Part shown: positions 36,601 to 47,876 of the stretch, piece by piece | Numbering within the stretch: position 1 is the first letter of the stretch | How the letters are laid out: each line of letters starts with the position of its first letter | DNA from: Intoshia linei | Lineage: Eukaryota > Orthonectida > Rhopaluridae | Assembly: GCA_001642005.1 (NCBI GenBank) | Contig: LWCA01000018.1 | Location: 1 to 64,000, forward strand | Direction: 5' to 3' | Length of the DNA stretch: 64,000 nt | Notes under the pieces: model-generated | Seen by the model: only the letters and a program-made list of their open reading frames with translations | What the model was told of the DNA's origin: nothing | Databases searched by the model: none | Position numbers and translations under genes: made by a program

Positions 36601-39600
36601 TACAATAATGAAATGATATGTAAAATTCACATAAATATGACCGCCAAATGTTTAAATTAAATACACAGGTAATATACATAAAATGTAAGATAGTAACTAC
36701 AATATATAAAAAAACAACACAAAAAAATGCGCCATTTCCATTCTTATCCTTATCATTGTTAAATAATTTCATAATTTGATTTGATTTAACAATTTTAAAA
36801 TTAATAGACGAACACGACGAAAGCATTACTGAGGAAGAATCAATAGATGAACAAGTTGTAGAAGAAATTGAAGAGGAGGAAACGAAACAAGTTGAAAATC
36901 AAGAGTTGCTATTATATAAAAAAAAATTTGACGAAATGGAAAATTTACACCGACAAAAAATTGAAATTTTAAAAAACGATCACAGATATGAATATAAACT
37001 AATGACTCAAGAATATGAAAGCACCATAAGTGACTTGAATAAGAAAATTACATCGATGAATAAGCAAATTAAAAAACTGGAAAAATACAAAAAGATGAAC
37101 CCGACTAAAGGACATGTACTCAAAAAGTATAAATAATATTAAAAATAATAAAATATAAAATGATAATACATGTCAATTTTAGATCAAAATCTCCCTTATT
37201 TATCTCACCTCAATTAAAAAATTCACGAAATATTAATATTCAAAATCAAATTAATGATTCCATCTATTCTAATAATGTAATTTTGAATAAATTTACATTT
37301 ATAAATTTTATTCAAACATTTATAAACGTAATTGATTTTTAGATCAATTATAAAAATGATGAGTTATTTGAAGATGTTAATCCTTTGGATGAAATTTATG
37401 TGACTCTCAAAAAAAGAAATGCTCGTAGCATTATAAATGGCGTAAATTTTATTATACTTCATATTAATTTAAAATTTTTTTTAAATTTAGTTTTTGGAAA
37501 GATTAAAAAGAAATCAAGAAAATTCTATGAAATTAAGAAATAAATATTTCCAGTCAATCAAAAAAAGTATCCGGATAGCTACAGAAAAGTCTTTGATGAA
37601 TCAATACAAACTTCAACCTAAATTTATCGAATATGGAGAAAGTTGTATTAAAGGTTATACATTATTTATTAAGGAAATATAAGCAATTTTTTCGATTGAT
37701 TTTTAATAATTTTTTTAATTTTTAATTTTATTTGATTTATTTATGTACGTATCGGAAGCTGAGATTTGCGACAATGGCAATAATTTTAAAACGTTACAAA
37801 ATTTGTTTTTTAAAGTTTTGGGATGCTTTTATTTTTAAAAAAATGTCAAAATAGTTTTTTACCCCTGAAGGACTCAATTTCGGAAAATTAAACTAAGATA
37901 ATAATAATAAAATAAACACACTCGCTAAAAATTGTATTATAAATTGTGGCTTTTTTAATTCTAAGACTTAATTTTTCAAATAAACGATAACGCACACATT
38001 CATTTTAAATAAATTATACATTATTCGGAAATATATAGGGATTATTGTAAATTGCCCAATAGGTTTTTAATTTTTTTTTTAAATTTCTTATAAATAAAAA
38101 ATAATGTAATTTAGATGTCAGCATACCTGCATTGTTTATGCCAAATCCAAACCCAAATCAAACGTTGATATATAATCCAAGATTGTACAAATTTTTCCAT
38201 TCCTTAAGTAATTGTTAACATTTGTTGATAAAGTATTACACTATTATACATTATATGTATTATAATAATGTAATCAATTAATAATAATAACAAATATATA
38301 GTAAAGTAGTATTTTGATAAATATACAATTTTATACTATAAAATGTACTTATAATAAATATTTCTATTTTAGACACTACAGATAGACTCACTCAATTACC
38401 AGCCATTAATAAAATGAGACACTCGAAAAGCGATGTAATTAAATATCAAATAAAAATAATAGTCAGGCGGTTTATAATTAAATTAACAATTAATAATTGG
38501 GATTTTTTAAATAAATCATGGATGTACAGTAGGGGTGTAATTTTTTATATTTTTTTTCAAAATTTCATGGTCCAAATACTGATAAAGTTGCGTGTGATAG
38601 TTTTATGATAATCGTGAAAAGAAGAAAAATTATTGAAAATTTTTAGTGGAAGATCATGCCATTTTAAAATTTTCATACAAAAATGTTCTACAAAAACTAA
38701 AATATAAAATTTTGGAACACCCCTAATATGCAAGTGTTTAACATAATATACTGTATAAAAAAATGGGTGCGAATTATTGGTTGCTTTCGAGAATTCTCGA
38801 GAAATTTCAATATTCTTAAATTTAAAATTATATTTGAAAATTTTCAAAAATGTAGTTTGTTATATAAATGCAAAATCTTCAAAAAATAATCATTTTTAAT
38901 TGTCGCTATAAATTTAAGCGTGTATAAACAAAATAATTTCAGTTATTATAATAAAAAAACAATATTACATTTTAAGTAATTCAATTCAATTGTAAGATTT
39001 AATTTATTAATTATTAAATTTTATAGTTACATTATTTACAAAAATAAAATAAAAACAATTTTACATCATAAATTAAGTCACAAAAAATTTTTTTTGAAAA
39101 ACACGATTTTACCAATTCAATTACTAGTAAGTTATTATTAATATCAGCATATATATTTTTTTAAATTCTTCAACTCGTTTGATTTTCAAAAAGATGGACA
39201 ATTGGGGTTTTTGCCCGTAAGATGTGAGTTTGGGAGGTTGAAATTATGTTTGACAACATCCCCGGAAAAAACTGTAATTGAAATGTGGACTTTATAAAAT
39301 TCTAAGACAGGTAGTTTTAAATAAAGCTGAACACACACACAAACAAAAATCGTGTAGCATATTATATAAGTTAGGATAACAAATTACTAGATAATATCTA
39401 TGATAAAAAACTTTTAATTTTTTCATAAATGTTATTTATTTCATGTTGCATTTGGGGTCCAAAAAAATAAATATTTTGAAATAGGGGTCAGAAGTACTGA
39501 TTATATTTGAAATATCAGTACACTATTTGAATCGGGAACCACTGGGTTAGACTAAGTAAAGATTTTCAATTTTTTTAATAATTAATTAAATTCAATTCAA

Positions 39601-39712
39601 ATTTTAGAAATTTTCAATAATAAATTTATTTGAAATTTCCAACAACTTTAATATTAATGGCGACATTGAAATGGACCAAATATTAGACAAATTGGAAGAT
39701 ATTAATAAATAA
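33605..39712 (+). CDS. Long multi-exon coiled-coil orphan gene, 5' end missing
   Basis: Thirteen exons join without a phase error: 33605-33743, 34589-34712, 34754-34804, 35067-35486, 36142-36379, 36497-36514 (18 nt, least certain), 36808-37126, 37183-37276, 37343-37441, 37491-37653, 38115-38213, 38373-38434 and 39608-39712 (TAA). This gives about 643 aa, with at least one further 5' exon needed. Parts in order: a basic helical start (HENWAKLYSCLMLKRGLGRR); an acidic, DE-rich middle; a beta-rich segment (GFPVTYTLPHNRDGMEP to IGKIAIIFYCEYRLIP) that could be a C2-like fold; a clear coiled coil of about 95 residues (EEIEEEETKQVENQ to IKKLEKYKKMN); and a C-terminal part with SIPALFMPNPNPNQ. No family is recognised; a centrosomal or ciliary protein is possible from the layout only. 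Confidence 0.72.
35727..36000. mobile_element. Partial MITE of the CAGAGGTGG family in an intron
   Basis: It begins CAGAGGTGGTGAAG and then follows the 15682 and 54546 copies (TTTACTGTTCGAAGGC, AAATTTTAGATGATTGG). The right end cannot be placed; GGCCGCATGGGG at about 36058 may be part of it. It lies inside the intron 35487-36141 of the long orphan gene. Confidence 0.55.
38797..39015. repeat. Dispersed repeat, copy 1
   Basis: About 220 bp starting GAATTCTCGAGAAATTTC are closely similar to 58897-59144, including TTAAATTTAAAATTATATTT and TAATCATTTTTAATT. This copy lies in the last intron of the long orphan gene. Confidence 0.75.
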
Positions 39713-40445
39713 ATGTATTCTTATTGTATTTTTTATACATTTATTATAAATGAATCGCTTTTACACATGTATCTGCGAAGAGTTAATCAAAATATTTTAT
39801 ATAACGGAGTCCTAGTAAAAATTTAATTTTTTTTAATAATTGTCGTAATAAAATTACATTTTATTAAACTAAAAAAAAAAGAAACGTATTTAGGCTAGTA
39901 CCCATGTATTAGATACCTCTAACCCAGTCATTACCAACCTGTAGGTATATACCCACGAGTGGGTAATCGCGAAATTTGTTCTAAAAAAATAGGAATTTTT
40001 TTATTTTTTTTGTGTCGCATGCATAGTAACGAATGAAATATACTTTTTCCATTTAGTCCTTCAGGATGAAAAACAAAATTTCTTCTTTATTTTACTATTT
40101 TGTAAAATTAGTTTTTTAAAGCATTTTAATTAAATTTACTATTAAAAAATTATATGGATTATTCTAAAACCTGACCATCCAAAATGCAGTTAAACAATAC
40201 TGTGGGTAATATCAAAATAAGTACTATAAGGGTAATGTAGTAAAAAAGGTTATGAAACACTGCTCTAATCGGTATGCAAAAATAAAACAATGATTATGCT
40301 CTATCACGAGAGAGCCCTAATGAAATTTTTAAATGATTAATCATTGCCCTATACCAAAAACGATAAATAAATTTGGGTACTCCCTTACTCTTATACATTT
40401 CAACGAAACAACAATGTGAAACAAATTAATGAAAATTTATTAATA
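39713..40445. other. Intergenic, one hAT-type MITE
   Basis: No exon seen. It contains the MITE at 39925-40262; the remainder is A+T-rich 3' flank of two convergent genes. Confidence 0.5.
39925..40262. mobile_element. hAT-type MITE
   Basis: The ends CAGTCATTACCAACC and GGTTATGAAACACTG are imperfect inverted repeats. Flanking 8-mers CTCTAACC (39917-39924) and CTCTAATC (40263-40270) match at seven of eight positions. 338 bp, non-coding. Confidence 0.7.
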
Positions 40446-40874
40446 TTAATTAATTTTAATGTAATTATAAATGGACTTTTTATTGTAATTGAATAATTTG
40501 GGATTATTTAGGTATTTTACGTCATGAACAATGACAGACATGAGCCCAAATCTTCTAGCTTGCTGAATGAGACCAGAAATGTGTTTTTCCATGTAAATAC
40601 ATAATCCAGTAATATCTCGTTTTAAAAATTTTCCCGTATAAGGTGACACAAACTGACTGAGCAATCGAATATTTTTATAGTTTAACTGTATATTGTGTTT
40701 ACATATAATACACTTTTTTGAACATTGCTTGTATAAATCTTTTCCAGTATCCTCTTGAATTGAAATTACTGGTTTCGATTTTGTTACATATTTGACATTT
40801 GGATTTATGTAAGGCAATTTTAATTTTCCCGAATTTGTTTTAAAAATTTTATTCATCATATTTAATAACAACAT
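40446..40874 (-). CDS. MRPS18C: Mitochondrial small ribosomal subunit protein S18C
   Basis: A single-exon frame of 142 aa from ATG at 40874. The core matches the bacterial-type S18 family: CIICKH (metal-binding Cys pair), NYKNIRLLSQFVSPYTGKFL, ITGLCIYMEKHISGLIQQAR and YLNNPKLF at the C-terminal side. The first 35 or so residues are basic and hydroxylated, suitable as a mitochondrial targeting sequence. The protein binds 16S-type rRNA in the small subunit of mitochondrial ribosomes. The C and A paralogues differ mostly outside the core; C is preferred from its length and the QFVSP-TG region. It is divergent from a 55-codon ORF 131 bp away. Confidence 0.9.
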   Translation of the reverse strand: MLLLNMMNKIFKTNSGKLKLPYINPNVKYVTKSKPVISIQEDTGKDLYKQCSKKCIICKHNIQLNYKNIRLLSQFVSPYTGKFLKRDITGLCIYMEKHISGLIQQARRFGLMSVIVHDVKYLNNPKLFNYNKKSIYNYIKIN

Positions 40875-41005
40875 ATCTTTTTATTTTTTTATTATCGACA
40901 TTTATTATTTAAATTTCAATAAATTTTTCTTTAACACATTTATCACTGATCACTGATCAGTTTTGTTGACCAATACACTGCACTAGTTACGTATTTTATT
41001 TCATC

Positions 41006-41173
41006 ATGTCACGTCATCCATATTTTATGGACCAGACAGACATTTTGATAGTTGACTGCTTACCAAAATTAGATCAAAAAGTATCCATTTTGAATTATTT
41101 TTCAAAAATTCGTCTGGGTCACCGGTACACATTGATAAACGAATTTACACTGTATTATGGTTTAAAATTTTAG
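41006..41173 (+). CDS. Small hypothetical ORF, 55 aa
   Basis: ATG at 41006 opens a frame of 55 codons starting MSRHPYFMDQTDILIVDCLP and ending YTLINEFTLYYGLKF. It uses Arg, His, Cys and Gly more freely than the surrounding A+T-rich spacer and lies head-to-head with MRPS18C. No family is recognised. It may be a first exon whose continuation I could not place (a GT lies within at about 41108), or a short gene. Confidence 0.4.
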   Translation: MSRHPYFMDQTDILIVDCLPKLDQKVSILNYFSKIRLGHRYTLINEFTLYYGLKF

Positions 41174-41588
41174 CTAAAATATACATCTTCATTTTGAGAT
41201 AATTATGATTAGCTCATTAACTTTTTTATAAACATGTGTTATAAATATCAATATATTAGTATACAATACAATGTAAGTATGTTGTAGTAATTTGTAATTA
41301 TAATGTTGGAGCGCTTTAATAGAATGGTATGGTTTTAATGAATGTGCCATTAATTATTCAATTTTAGTACATTGATGTACTATGTTAATGCAAGTTAAAA
41401 AATTTCATTATATATTGGCTTGTATTAATGTTGCTATAGTTCCATTTAAATGAATTGTAAAATGTGCTAAAAAAAGGATAATTAATTAATAATTGCTTCT
41501 ACTTATTAATCAAGTATCAACAATTAATTTTCATTTTACAAATAATGTGATACAAGTTAAATCAACTTTGAATAATCCTCAAATAAAA

Positions 41589-42332
41589 ATGCACAACCCA
41601 ACAAAGGTAATAAGTATCCACGAATTTATAAAATGTCACGCTGAAGTATTGAAACTAAAAAGAAATGAAAAAAATGAAAAAATAACTGAACTTGAAGAAA
41701 AAATTTCCACATACAAATTTATGACGACACACTGTAAGAAAAAAGAATGGCAATGGTACCATAAAATAAAATACTACTATCTTGAATATTTGAAATCAGT
41801 CGAAATATACAACATTGGAGAAGTGTTCATGTGTTACATGAAAACCAAATGGATTTACTATCAATTGGAGGCATTGGAAAATGAAATTTCATATTTTGAA
41901 CATGAAAACGAAACTTATCTAGAAATGTCAATTTTCACCAATTTCTTTAAAACTTTCATGTCGTATTTGATTGTTCAATTAAATCTGAGACATGCAAAGC
42001 TTTACGTGAAAAAATTCTATGCATTGAGATACGCAGCAGGAAATGTGTTAAGTTATCAAACTTTGATTAATTTGCAACATCTCAAAGATCAATTTTTATT
42101 TGAGTGTTTATGGAGGGAATATGAAGAAAATGTCAACGATGGTACATTTGATTTAACTAATCTTGTTACACTTGTAATTACATTTTTAGATTACAAACGT
42201 ATTTACCCCAAAAATCTCGCCGATATCTACCCTCATGATGTTATTATATTAAAGAAAACGGACACAATGCACTCATTTTTAGAAGAATATATAAAATGTT
42301 TTAAAGAGTTTGTAAAGTTTTTAGTCAAGTAG
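41589..42332 (+). CDS. 247-aa orphan protein, single exon
   Basis: The open frame reaches back to 41493 but the first ATG is at 41589 (MHNPTKVISIHEFIKCHAEV). It is strongly helical, with a charged coiled-coil stretch (LKLKRNEKNEKITELEEKIS) and then many Tyr, Phe and Trp residues (WQWYHKIKYYYLEYL, FFKTFMSYLIVQLNLRHAK). No signal peptide or clear membrane segment. No family is recognised. It shares its strand with the GGA-like gene that starts 356 bp downstream but has its own stop codon. Confidence 0.7.
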   Translation: MHNPTKVISIHEFIKCHAEVLKLKRNEKNEKITELEEKISTYKFMTTHCKKKEWQWYHKIKYYYLEYLKSVEIYNIGEVFMCYMKTKWIYYQLEALENEISYFEHENETYLEMSIFTNFFKTFMSYLIVQLNLRHAKLYVKKFYALRYAAGNVLSYQTLINLQHLKDQFLFECLWREYEENVNDGTFDLTNLVTLVITFLDYKRIYPKNLADIYPHDVIILKKTDTMHSFLEEYIKCFKEFVKFLVK

Positions 42333-42688
42333 ATGATTTATTGTAGTTTTGTTTTTTCGAAATACATCTTTAAAATTTAAATTAAATGCATGATATACTT
42401 TTTATTTGCAAATAAGAATTTTTTATCGTTTGAATGAGCCATGTTAATTTGCAAAATTCACTTTTCACAATAACCTTACACCTCATTCGTAGGTCGCGAA
42501 CTTATTATTCGTATTATTGCATTTCATATTGACATTTCAGCAGATAGGTACATCAATGTAAAAAGTCTAAAATCCAGACTCTGGATGTAATATAAATTCA
42601 TTCTTATTGACAACGTTATAGTGACAAGTTACAAGGATTTTTCGATTGTAAATAAATGATAAAAATGTCAATACATCGATATGAATAG

Positions 42689-44018
42689 ATGGATACAAAA
42701 TCTATAAAAAATGCTTTTTGTAAGTTGTAAATAATGCAGAAATTGATGTTTAGATTATTATTTGAAAAAAGGTGATTATGTTGGACTCTGCAGCAATAAT
42801 ATATATCACTTAAACCATAACGATGAATTTCTCAATACATTCCTAAACTTTCTATTGGATTTTGTTAAAAGTGGCATTGAAACAGAGTGTATATTTTCGG
42901 TAGATGTTATTAATCAAATGATGATTAATTGTAATAATAAAGTCAAAAGATTCATTTCCCAGAAACGTATTCTAGAAAGATTCGTCGTTGTTTTTCATCC
43001 CAGCGTAAGTATTTTTTATTAAAAATAAACTACAAATAGCAAACCAGTCCACCTCCACTCAATATCAAAAATCGTATCATTTCATTTTTGTATACGTGGT
43101 CCACTGGTATGCCACATTTGAACAATTTTAAACACTATTACAACGAAATTAATGGTTCCGTCCATTTTACCAGTCAAGTATTGTTTTCATTATAATATAC
43201 ATATTTTTTATTTTTAAAGGACACCATTATGCCTTATACGAGCGAACCTTCTCGTGCTTCCTTTGAAACTACCGAATCTGTTCAAGTTTGGCTTATTTTT
43301 TAATTTTCATTGTATTTAGTTATTGTCAAAACTTATCAATAGTAAACAAAGGGTTGACACGGAATATGCAAATAGATATATTAAATTATTGATTGAATCG
43401 GAAAATAAACGAGATGACGAAGTCAGGATCTTTGTTTTTGATTTGGAAGCAGAGATTCAAAATTTTATTGCTACAATGGATACGTTTGATTTCGATGACG
43501 CTACAAATAGAGAACCCATTACCAATAATTTGGAGGTACATTCGAATTGTATTTTACTTTTGATGATTGAGGGAATATATTAGATAAATAATTAGCAAAG
43601 TAAGAGAAATGCGGAACAAGCTAGGGTGTAGTTGTCATGTGTCGTTTTTTTGTTTATATGTGGTTTCACGTGGCCGTTAAGAGTGACTCATTTAATTTTT
43701 TCCACTAATTAAATAAAAAAATATCTTACCCTTACGATCTAAGGTTTAACCGGAGCGGAAACATCCAATATATGCCTTGTTTTCATATACATTTATGTAT
43801 TTAGGTTGATTATTCGAATTTAGAGAACATATGAAAAATTCAAAATGAAACAATCCAGAATAGAAGAGCTGACTAATAAAAATTTACAAGTCAGTGAAAA
43901 AAATACTCAAATGATTATTGGTGTAAATGAAAAACTTTTATCGTGCTTTGAAAATTATCGTATATTCAAAGAAAAAGTTAAAAAGATCAATGTTATTACT
44001 AGCCTTATTGATATTTAA
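42689..44018 (+). CDS. GGA-like VHS-GAT adaptor, no hinge or ear
   Basis: Six exons join in phase: 42689-42719, 42754-43004, 43040-43177, 43220-43285, 43320-43535 and 43824-44018, giving 298 aa. Residues from about 25 to 135 follow the VHS fold: FLNTFLNFLLDFVKSGIETE, the VINQMMINCNNKVKRFI helix, then NIKNRIISFLYTWSTGMP, which resembles the last VHS helices of GGA proteins (KVKNKILELLYSWT in the family). After a short linker, LLSKLINSKQRVDTEYANRY starts a GAT-like helical bundle that ends the protein (NTQMIIGVNEKLLSCFENYR). GGAs sort cargo at the trans-Golgi with ARF and clathrin. The clathrin-binding hinge and gamma-ear are absent: the frame stops right after GAT. TOM1-type VHS-GAT proteins are the main alternative. 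Confidence 0.75.
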
Positions 44019-44727
44019 TAAAACTTTGTGTAGTGGTAATTTATAATATAATTAGTTTATCTTAAAATCATTATAAAGATGATTACGTTTCAAAAATATG
44101 TTTGTGATTTAATCTAGCTTTATATATATAGATTTGACTGGAAGATGCAGATTTATTAGTTAAACTATTTTTTTGTACATCAACTGGAACAAACTGAAAA
44201 TTTTGATTATTAAATTGAAGGTTGTTTTAATACAGGCATTCCCACATTTTTTTCACCGCGGACCATTAAAGTGAAATTGATAAAAAACGTAATAAATTGG
44301 CTAAATTAATAAAAATTATTTCACGGACCAGTACTAGTCCGCGGACCGGCGTTTGGGAAACTCTGTTTAAAGGTTAAACTTTATAGTTCATCATATTTTA
44401 ATTATGGTTAATTTTATCACGATGTTTAAAATTTGCACTTGGGATTAAGAATTTGATGAAATATATGTTCCAAAATTTAAAAAAAACGCATGAGTACCGA
44501 AATTTTTTCAGAACCTTGGTGTGTTACAAAAAAGGTTGGGAATCACTTTAGAGTTTCAATATTTCTTGGTTGTTAACCATAAAGATGCAAAATTATCGTT
44601 CAAAGAGACTACGTCAGCGTTAAAAAATTAAGTTTTTGTATAATCGGGACGACTGCCAGACGTTCAATTTTATACAAATATAGGATTCAGATGTGAATTG
44701 TTTCGCAACAATAGTCACAGTAACATA
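44019..44727. other. Intergenic, one MITE
   Basis: Contains the element at 44233-44365; no exon seen otherwise. The last part must hold the promoter of the dispanin-type gene. Confidence 0.45.
44233..44365. mobile_element. hAT-like MITE, 133 bp
   Basis: CAGGCATTCCCACA at the left and TTTGGGAAACTCTG at the right are imperfect inverted ends, with CCGCGGACC near both. A clear 8-bp duplication is not visible. Confidence 0.6.
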
Positions 44728-45609
44728 ATGGGCATTGATGTGTATCTAGAAATGAATAATCAGTCTGAACCACGATCTTATTATGGTTTATCGATTATAA
44801 CGGTTTTAATATTCTTTGTAGCAGGTATATTTATAATTATACTGTTTTTGGCACGAATTAATTGGTGATGCGACGATTCCAAGGAATCAGCAAAATTTTA
44901 CCACAACCACAAATAGTATGATTCAAAAGTATTTTGAATCGCATCAGAGTAGTTTTTTTAAGAATCGAATCGAAATCGTCGCATCATTAATTTTAATTGG
45001 TCCTGGCAATCTACATTTTTTTAACAAATTTTTTGTAAATAAAGAATCTTTGAGAAAATTGGAATTTTATCAATTTTTTAGAGAAAATTTATTTCAAAAC
45101 AGCATAATAAATTATTATAATGTTAGTTTAGGTTTTATATCGATTTCCAGCCTTAATTGTAATATATTATCATTTACACATTTTATTTACTTTACAAAAA
45201 TAAACTCATTTGATTTTGCTTTTAATTGAGATTATATTTTTTTGGGATTTTCATTATCGTTTCGTTTTTATTGGTAAACGTTGAGATTTTATTTTAAACT
45301 GCCAAAAACTAGTCACTATGTACTGTTATTAAGTACACCAAAAATTTAGGAGTACCAGGTCTGATTTATTCTATAAAATCAAAAAGTTGCATAGAAAAAA
45401 ATGAACCAAAAAAAGCAAAAAGATATGGACGAATAGCTTTATACATTGACATTATTGGATTAGGGTTGTCAGTAATAATATACGCAGGATTGATAACATA
45501 CGGTGTAATGTTCTTTACAAAAACATATGAATTAGACATGATCGAAATCCGAAAGTACATAAACGACATAAATTACTACGTGGATTCGATTGAACCAAAT
45601 AATTTTTAA
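44728..45609 (+). CDS. CD225/dispanin-type two-pass membrane protein
   Basis: Two exons, 44728-44824 and 45350-45609, join in phase to 118 aa. The first hydrophobic span is YYGLSIITVLIFFVAGVPGL, the short loop is YSIKSKSCIEKNEPKKAKRY, and the second span runs IDIIGLGLSVIIYAGLITYG. The order of span one, then (Y/F)S(I/V)K(S/T)(R/K), then a charged loop ending in an A-x-R-Y-x-R-like motif, then span two, is the CD225 (dispanin) domain. The N-terminus is short and has no PPxY. The C-terminal 35 residues are charged. Vertebrate family members include IFITM and PRRT proteins; the exact subfamily cannot be told. The stop codon is 18 bp from the SF1 stop codon on the other strand. Confidence 0.72.
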
Positions 45610-45627
45610 TTAAAATAAAACTACAAT

Positions 45628-47750
45628 TTAACACGGAGGAGGAGGTGGTTTAATGTCTTCATTAGGTGGAGGAGGTGGAGCGAAATTGTTGTTATTATTT
45701 CCAGGATAACAGAATATTTGAGGCTGTACAGGGGTTTGGATATTAAAAAGAGGTGTATTGGGTACTGGAACGTACATATTTGGATACATTTGATTATCTA
45801 AAGAATTAAATGAATGTCCGTTAGGCGCAGGGAGGCAATAATTTGAAATTCCTATTCCTATACTAGCTCCAGCTCCAACAGAATTAAATGCAACAGTTTT
45901 TCGATCGACACTTTGACCCAATTCTGCCATTAAAGACATGTACTCTGAATCCATTTGTGCTTTTTCTACAGGATTTTTAGCGTCTTCCGTGTTTACTACC
46001 AAACAATCGCTAGACAAGTGGCCGGCTCCTCCGCATTTTGTACAAAATATTTGGTTAGTAACAATATTCTGAGCTTCTTCGAGTTGTTTCAATCGACTTA
46101 TTCCTTCTGTCTCTCGTAGGGTACCATTCAAAAGAGCTAGTTCCCTCAACTGTTGTTTTCTTAGATCGTTGTTACATTGTGGCACTTCTATTCCGTCTTT
46201 TACAATACCTTTTATTCTTTTAACTGCTTTTAAAACTAAATCTGCTGTAGCTGCAGTAATGTAGGCGTGAAGTGGTTCATCTTCTCCAGGTAAAGGTACT
46301 CCATTCGGTCTAGCAATTTTCCCTTCCTTTATAGACCCTTTTCCTCTTATTATTATTTTACAACCCGTCTAAAGGTATATGATGTAAATGTATATATACT
46401 ATATTACTTCTTTTTCGAGCATTTTCAAAGTATTACCACGTGGACCTATAATTAAACCAACAAAATTAATACTTGGATGCAAATCTTGTGGGATGAAGAC
46501 CTTGTCAATCACACGATTCATTGTTGAAATTCTAAAATGAGTATAAAAACTAAATAAAGATAAAAAAGTACTTGTATTCCATTGGAGGTCTGTACAAAGG
46601 ATTAAGTTTTATAATTTTGTCAATCTAAACATTCAAATTAAATGTAACAATAGAGGTATATATTTGCCAACCATCAAAAAAATTTATTTACTTGTCTAAA
46701 CTCAAATATTACGTAATTTAAGTCCAACATAAAATAATTTAAAGAACTAAAAATGGTACCATTCTTATCAAAAAATAAAAACACTACTTACACTATAAAA
46801 CTAAAACTTACAATTTCATTTCTCTTCTCCTCCAACTTTTCCCTAAATCGTATATCCTTGGTATTTAATCTTTTACCATCATGACTATAAATAGGTTCCG
46901 GAGATGGGGATCTAAAATAAAATAGATAACCTATTAAAACAAAAACCAATCTTGCATTATTACCAGAAAAAAAATATGTAAAATGAAACTAAATGTATTT
47001 AATTAAATTTTATAAAATTTTAAAACCAGGCAATCTTTAGCACAATAAAATCTAAATAAAAATCAATGCAGCTTGATGAAACATTCTCAAAAAAACTAAA
47101 AATTTCATTAAAAAGTATGATAATTGGAAATACGATTGTTTCAGTTCAATCCAAATTGATCGGTAATCTAAATTACTACCTTTACCACTCATCTCAGTTT
47201 GATTTTTTAAGTTTTACAAATTACCTATTATCAGTGTCTGTAACGTTAAAATTTCCAATACGAAGTCGTTGGTTAATATCCTCAACTTCCAATTGAACTA
47301 AAATAAAATTGAACCATGTTTAATTTTTACATACGTAAATACAGCTTTTCTTGGGTCTTTGACATTTTGTTTGAAACAATAGTCGGTACACCAGGAATAA
47401 TTGACCGTTCAGAAGTGTCACTAAATCTACTTTTTTTTGCTTTAGATTTGTCTGGTTTCACTTTTTCAACAACAATTTCAGGTTGTACCTCCACCAAAGC
47501 CGTATTATTGACATTTACATTATCTGGCGTTTTTTCACGTTTTCTAGAATCTCGATCTATTTTTTTATCTCTACTGCGTCTCGATCTATCCCGATAGTCC
47601 CGATCACGGTCACGGTTGCGTCTTTTTTCTCTACTATATTCACGACTGCGTCGCCTTTCTCTAACAGACTCAGGACTACGTCTCCTATATTCTAAAACAT
47701 TGTACACTTAAAAATTTTAATTAACCATATTTATCTCGACTCGGTGCCAT
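45628..47750 (-). CDS. SF1: Splicing factor 1 / branch-point binding protein
   Basis: Seven minus-strand exons join in phase: 47750-47726, 47691-47335, 47297-47225, 46911-46812, 46624-46572, 46531-46408 and 46368-45628, giving 490 aa. In order: an Arg/Ser-rich N-terminus; the conserved RSIIPGVPT region and [20 protein letters not shown] (the U2AF65 contact and SPSP phospho-motif); a KH/QUA2 RNA-binding domain ([20 protein letters not shown], then [14 protein letters not shown]); a CCHC zinc knuckle [14 protein letters not shown] at about residue 353; a [13 protein letters not shown] helix; and a Pro-rich tail ending PPPPPC. It recognises the branch-point sequence in early spliceosome assembly. 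Introns of 34 and 39 nt are among the shortest here. Its ATG is 126 bp downstream of the DDX21-like stop codon. Confidence 0.97.
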
Positions 47751-47876
47751 TTTTTCAAAATAAAATTGTCGACAATATTGTAAATAAATAATGCTGCCAA
47801 AATGTAACCAGGTGATTGAAAAATGATTATTAGTTTCTATGGAATAAATTTATTACAAATTTACAATATTTATAAA

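Noticed and set aside
42748-42766. ATG at 42734 as start of the VHS-GAT gene
   Set aside because: That frame stops after 13 codons; the ATG at 42689 with an intron at 42720 restores the VHS frame.
44918-45229. Open frame of 103 codons in the dispanin-type intron
   Set aside because: It lies between two exons that join in phase to a CD225 domain; the frame is Phe/Asn-rich and has no similarity.
47316-47695. Plus-strand frames opposite SF1 exon 2
   Set aside because: They are antisense shadows of the Arg/Ser-rich SF1 coding exon.
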